DNA of 64,000 nucleotides from Paenibacillus xylanexedens (lineage in GTDB: Bacteria; Bacillota; Bacilli; Paenibacillales; Paenibacillaceae): positions 62,001 to 126,000 of the forward strand of contig NZ_JAGIKV010000006.1 of assembly GCF_017874615.1 (NCBI RefSeq). The letters are read 5' to 3'. Positions 62,701 to 64,000 of this stretch are shown here, piece by piece (position 1 is the stretch's first letter; the number at the start of each line of letters is the position of its first letter). The position numbers were made by a program, and so were the translations under genes. Below the pieces are notes generated by a model, which saw nothing but the letters and a program-made list of their open reading frames with translations, was not told the DNA's origin and ran no database searches.

Positions 62701-62755
62701 GCAATTCACTATGTGTTAGACATGTCAAATATCAATTGAAATCGTGAAGCGCCAA

Positions 62756-63298
62756 TTAAAATCTGCTTGGAGCTTGCGGGTAATTGCCTACCACTCCAGG
62801 ATATTGATACAACAACGGCTCATCAAATGTAGCATAGTCGAAGTTGACCATCAACAGCATGATCCTTCTTCCTGTCTTCGGGTCACTGATGATAATATGA
62901 TCACGGCCCGCTGCTTCAATAATACCTTGGAATATACGAGCGTTCCATTCTTTGTTGCCCTCATATGTCATGTAGAACGTACCGAATTTCCCGAGATTCA
63001 AACGTAAAATATTCTCAATGTATGACTGCTCAAACTGTGGAGCCGTTGTCGTGATCACTGCACCCGATGGTGTCATCGGGCTTCCACTGGATACGAGTGG
63101 GGGTACACTTGTGGAGCTTGGTGATACCATCCCTGGTGTTGGTGACATGGCAGGCATTCCGTTACCGATTTTGTAAGACGTACCTTGAACCTGAGAATTG
63201 GCTTGTTGACCCAACACAGAATTCGCTTGCTGGCCCAACACGGAATTCGCTTGCTGACCCAGTGTTTGAGTCGTTGGTTGATAAGGCTGATTAATCAT
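62756..63298 (-). CDS. gerQ: spore coat protein GerQ
   Basis: Inner spore coat protein (180 residues) needed to localise the cortex hydrolase CwlJ in germination. The conserved C-terminal domain (about 88-175) reads FEQSYIENILRLNLGKFGTF, GNKEWNARIFQGIIEAAGRD and HIIISDPKTGRRIMLLMVNF, diagnostic of GerQ. The N-terminus is low complexity, with three LGQQANS repeats and a Pro/Ser/Thr-rich part; Gln and Lys residues may be transglutaminase cross-linking sites as in B. subtilis. GGGAGG lies 7 bases before the ATG. It follows cwlJ by 18 bp. Confidence 0.93.
   Translation of the reverse strand: MINQPYQPTTQTLGQQANSVLGQQANSVLGQQANSQVQGTSYKIGNGMPAMSPTPGMVSPSSTSVPPLVSSGSPMTPSGAVITTTAPQFEQSYIENILRLNLGKFGTFYMTYEGNKEWNARIFQGIIEAAGRDHIIISDPKTGRRIMLLMVNFDYATFDEPLLYQYPGVVGNYPQAPSRF
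63196..63267 (-). repeat. three tandem 24 bp units in gerQ
   Basis: Units at 63196-63219, 63220-63243 and 63244-63267 encode repeated LGQQANS(V/Q) octapeptides. The last two units share longer identity. In-frame 24 bp steps allow copy number to change without a frameshift. Confidence 0.8.
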
Positions 63299-63316
63299 GG
63301 TGATTCCTCCCCAAAT

Positions 63317-63739
63317 TTAATATACTTCCGGACAGTCATCGCCTGTCGGACTGAAGAAACAATGTGCTTTGAAACGTCCTGTATTTTGCTGGTCATACCA
63401 CGTTGGTGGACAGTCGCCCACAGGTCGGAAAAACCACAATGAATTACTCGCTGGCCAGATGCGTTCTCCATTAATTACACGCTGTGCCAGACGAATCTCG
63501 GATTCTCTAGCCCGCTGGTAGAAGTAACCCTTCTGAGTTGACTCGAAGCCCCCCGGGTTTTGGAATACCATACGATTGATGTCGCGAATATCCCGAAAGT
63601 CCAGACAATCCACCAGTACCCGGTTTACACCTACATTGCCCACAAGCAGCATGCCCTGTTCGCCGTCACCTTCAGCCTCCGCCCTCATCAGCCTAGCCAA
63701 TAGCTTGACGTCCTCTGAGTTGGCTTTAATAACAGCCAT
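63317..63739 (-). CDS. cwlJ: spore cortex-lytic enzyme CwlJ
   Basis: Cell wall hydrolase (140 residues) acting on cortex peptidoglycan during germination. MAVIKANSEDVKLLARLMRA then EAEGDGEQGMLLVGNVGVNR carries the catalytic Glu of the SleB/CwlJ hydrolase domain. FQNPGGFESTQKGYFYQRA and NSLWFFRPVGDCPPTWYDQQ match the C-terminal half. No signal peptide, as expected for a protein made in the mother cell. The chosen ATG 63739 has GGGAGG 9 bases upstream; the much longer ORF upstream runs through a terminator and is not coding. gerQ follows immediately, forming a germination operon. Confidence 0.94.
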   Translation of the reverse strand: MAVIKANSEDVKLLARLMRAEAEGDGEQGMLLVGNVGVNRVLVDCLDFRDIRDINRMVFQNPGGFESTQKGYFYQRARESEIRLAQRVINGERIWPASNSLWFFRPVGDCPPTWYDQQNTGRFKAHCFFSPTGDDCPEVY

Positions 63740-63830
63740 AGTCTGTTTCCTCCCTTGTTTCAGCTGTTCATCTCCGTACATCGTATTGTGCAGGAGCCCA
63801 TTCGGTGACACGATTCCATCTTTTTTCCAT

Positions 63831-63868
63831 AAAAAAAAGCCCGGAACCTCACCCAAGGTGAAGTCCCG
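63831..63868 (-). terminator. intrinsic terminator of the gene entering from the right edge
   Basis: CGGGACTTCACC and GGTGAGGTTCCG pair over 12 positions (two G-T) around TTG on the minus strand, followed by GG CTTTTTTTT. It closes the partial gene that ends at 63900. Confidence 0.85.
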
Positions 63869-63899
63869 AAGCAACTCGTTTCTTATAATACTCGCCTGT

Positions 63900-64000
63900 T
63901 CAGGGCTTGGCTTCAATCCAATAATCATAGGCATGAACAATGTTGCCTTGGTAAGCCTGATGTTCGGCCAGCAGATCCGGAAGCTTGGCAAGCTGAAGTT
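63900..64000 (-). CDS. C-terminal end of an unidentified protein (partial)
   Basis: A frame entering from the right edge reads LQLAKLPDLLAEHQAYQGNI then VHAYDYWIEAKP and stops with TGA at 63902-63900. The strong terminator 30 bp later supports a real gene end. The amphipathic, Ala/Leu-rich segment gives no family; the N-terminal part lies outside the window. Confidence 0.6.
   Translation of the reverse strand, partial: LQLAKLPDLLAEHQAYQGNIVHAYDYWIEAKP

Noticed and set aside
63196-63267. CRISPR-like short tandem array
   Set aside because: The units are directly adjacent 24-mers without spacers and in frame with the gerQ coding sequence.
63740-63991. N-terminal extension of CwlJ to an upstream ATG
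   Set aside because: The extension crosses a 12 bp stem terminator with eight T residues and the end of another gene. The internal ATG at 63739 has GGGAGG and gives the family length.

Overview
The window comes from a low-to-moderate GC, endospore-forming Bacillales bacterium, most likely a Paenibacillus. The evidence is a gerQ-cwlJ spore germination pair, B. subtilis-type puc purine catabolism genes, a PaiA-type acetyltransferase, a class II FBPase (GlpX), M29 aminopeptidases, LacI regulators and a secreted GH26 mannanase with X2/CBM3 modules. Most genes lie on the minus strand. I saw no rRNA, tRNA, CRISPR array, transposase or phage gene. All assignments rest on reading motifs and remembered family features; no database search was run.

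Region 1 (1-8.9 kb, minus) is one operon led by an FCD-family regulator with a good sigma-A promoter. It continues through hydantoinase/oxoprolinase subunits A and B and a spermidine/putrescine-type ABC importer (binding protein, ATPase, two permeases, the last cut by the window edge). It looks like uptake plus ATP-dependent opening of a cyclic amide. Region 2 (9-14.7 kb) holds L-fucose-type isomerase, kinase and aldolase genes divergent from a LacI regulator, with a cre site and two kinds of dyad between them. Region 3 (14.8-25.1 kb) has an epimerase/methyltransferase/oxidoreductase group, an AdaA-radical SAM repair pair flanked by copies of a palindromic repeat, a LacI-oxidoreductase-ThuA-oxidoreductase sugar cassette with its own operator, and glpX. 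Region 4 (25.7-29.5 kb) has paiA, a half-length YczE-like membrane protein and the mannanase.

Region 5 (29.8-46.8 kb) is a near-complete purine degradation locus: pucR, pucL, pucM, pucH, pucF, pucG, a gamma-glutamyltransferase-family gene that fits an oxamate amidohydrolase, an amidohydrolase/deaminase, then pucA, pucB, pucC, pucD, pucE. Together these would carry xanthine through urate, allantoin, allantoate and ureidoglycine to oxalurate, and perhaps to oxalate. PucA and PucD each carry a long low-complexity insertion.

Region 6 (47-64 kb) contains a CHASE3 hybrid histidine kinase, fumC, an aldose epimerase, a metallo-hydrolase, a tandem pair of M29 aminopeptidases, an ECF sigma factor with a probable membrane anti-sigma partner, a CNNM/CBS/CorC-type membrane protein whose strong translation start is followed by an in-frame amber stop, a sigma factor fused to a large DUF1835-like C-terminal region, and gerQ-cwlJ. 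The most unusual items are the sigma-DUF1835 fusion, the palindromic repeat family around adaA-splB, the PucA/PucD insertions, the interrupted CNNM leader and the dense operator sites of the two LacI genes.
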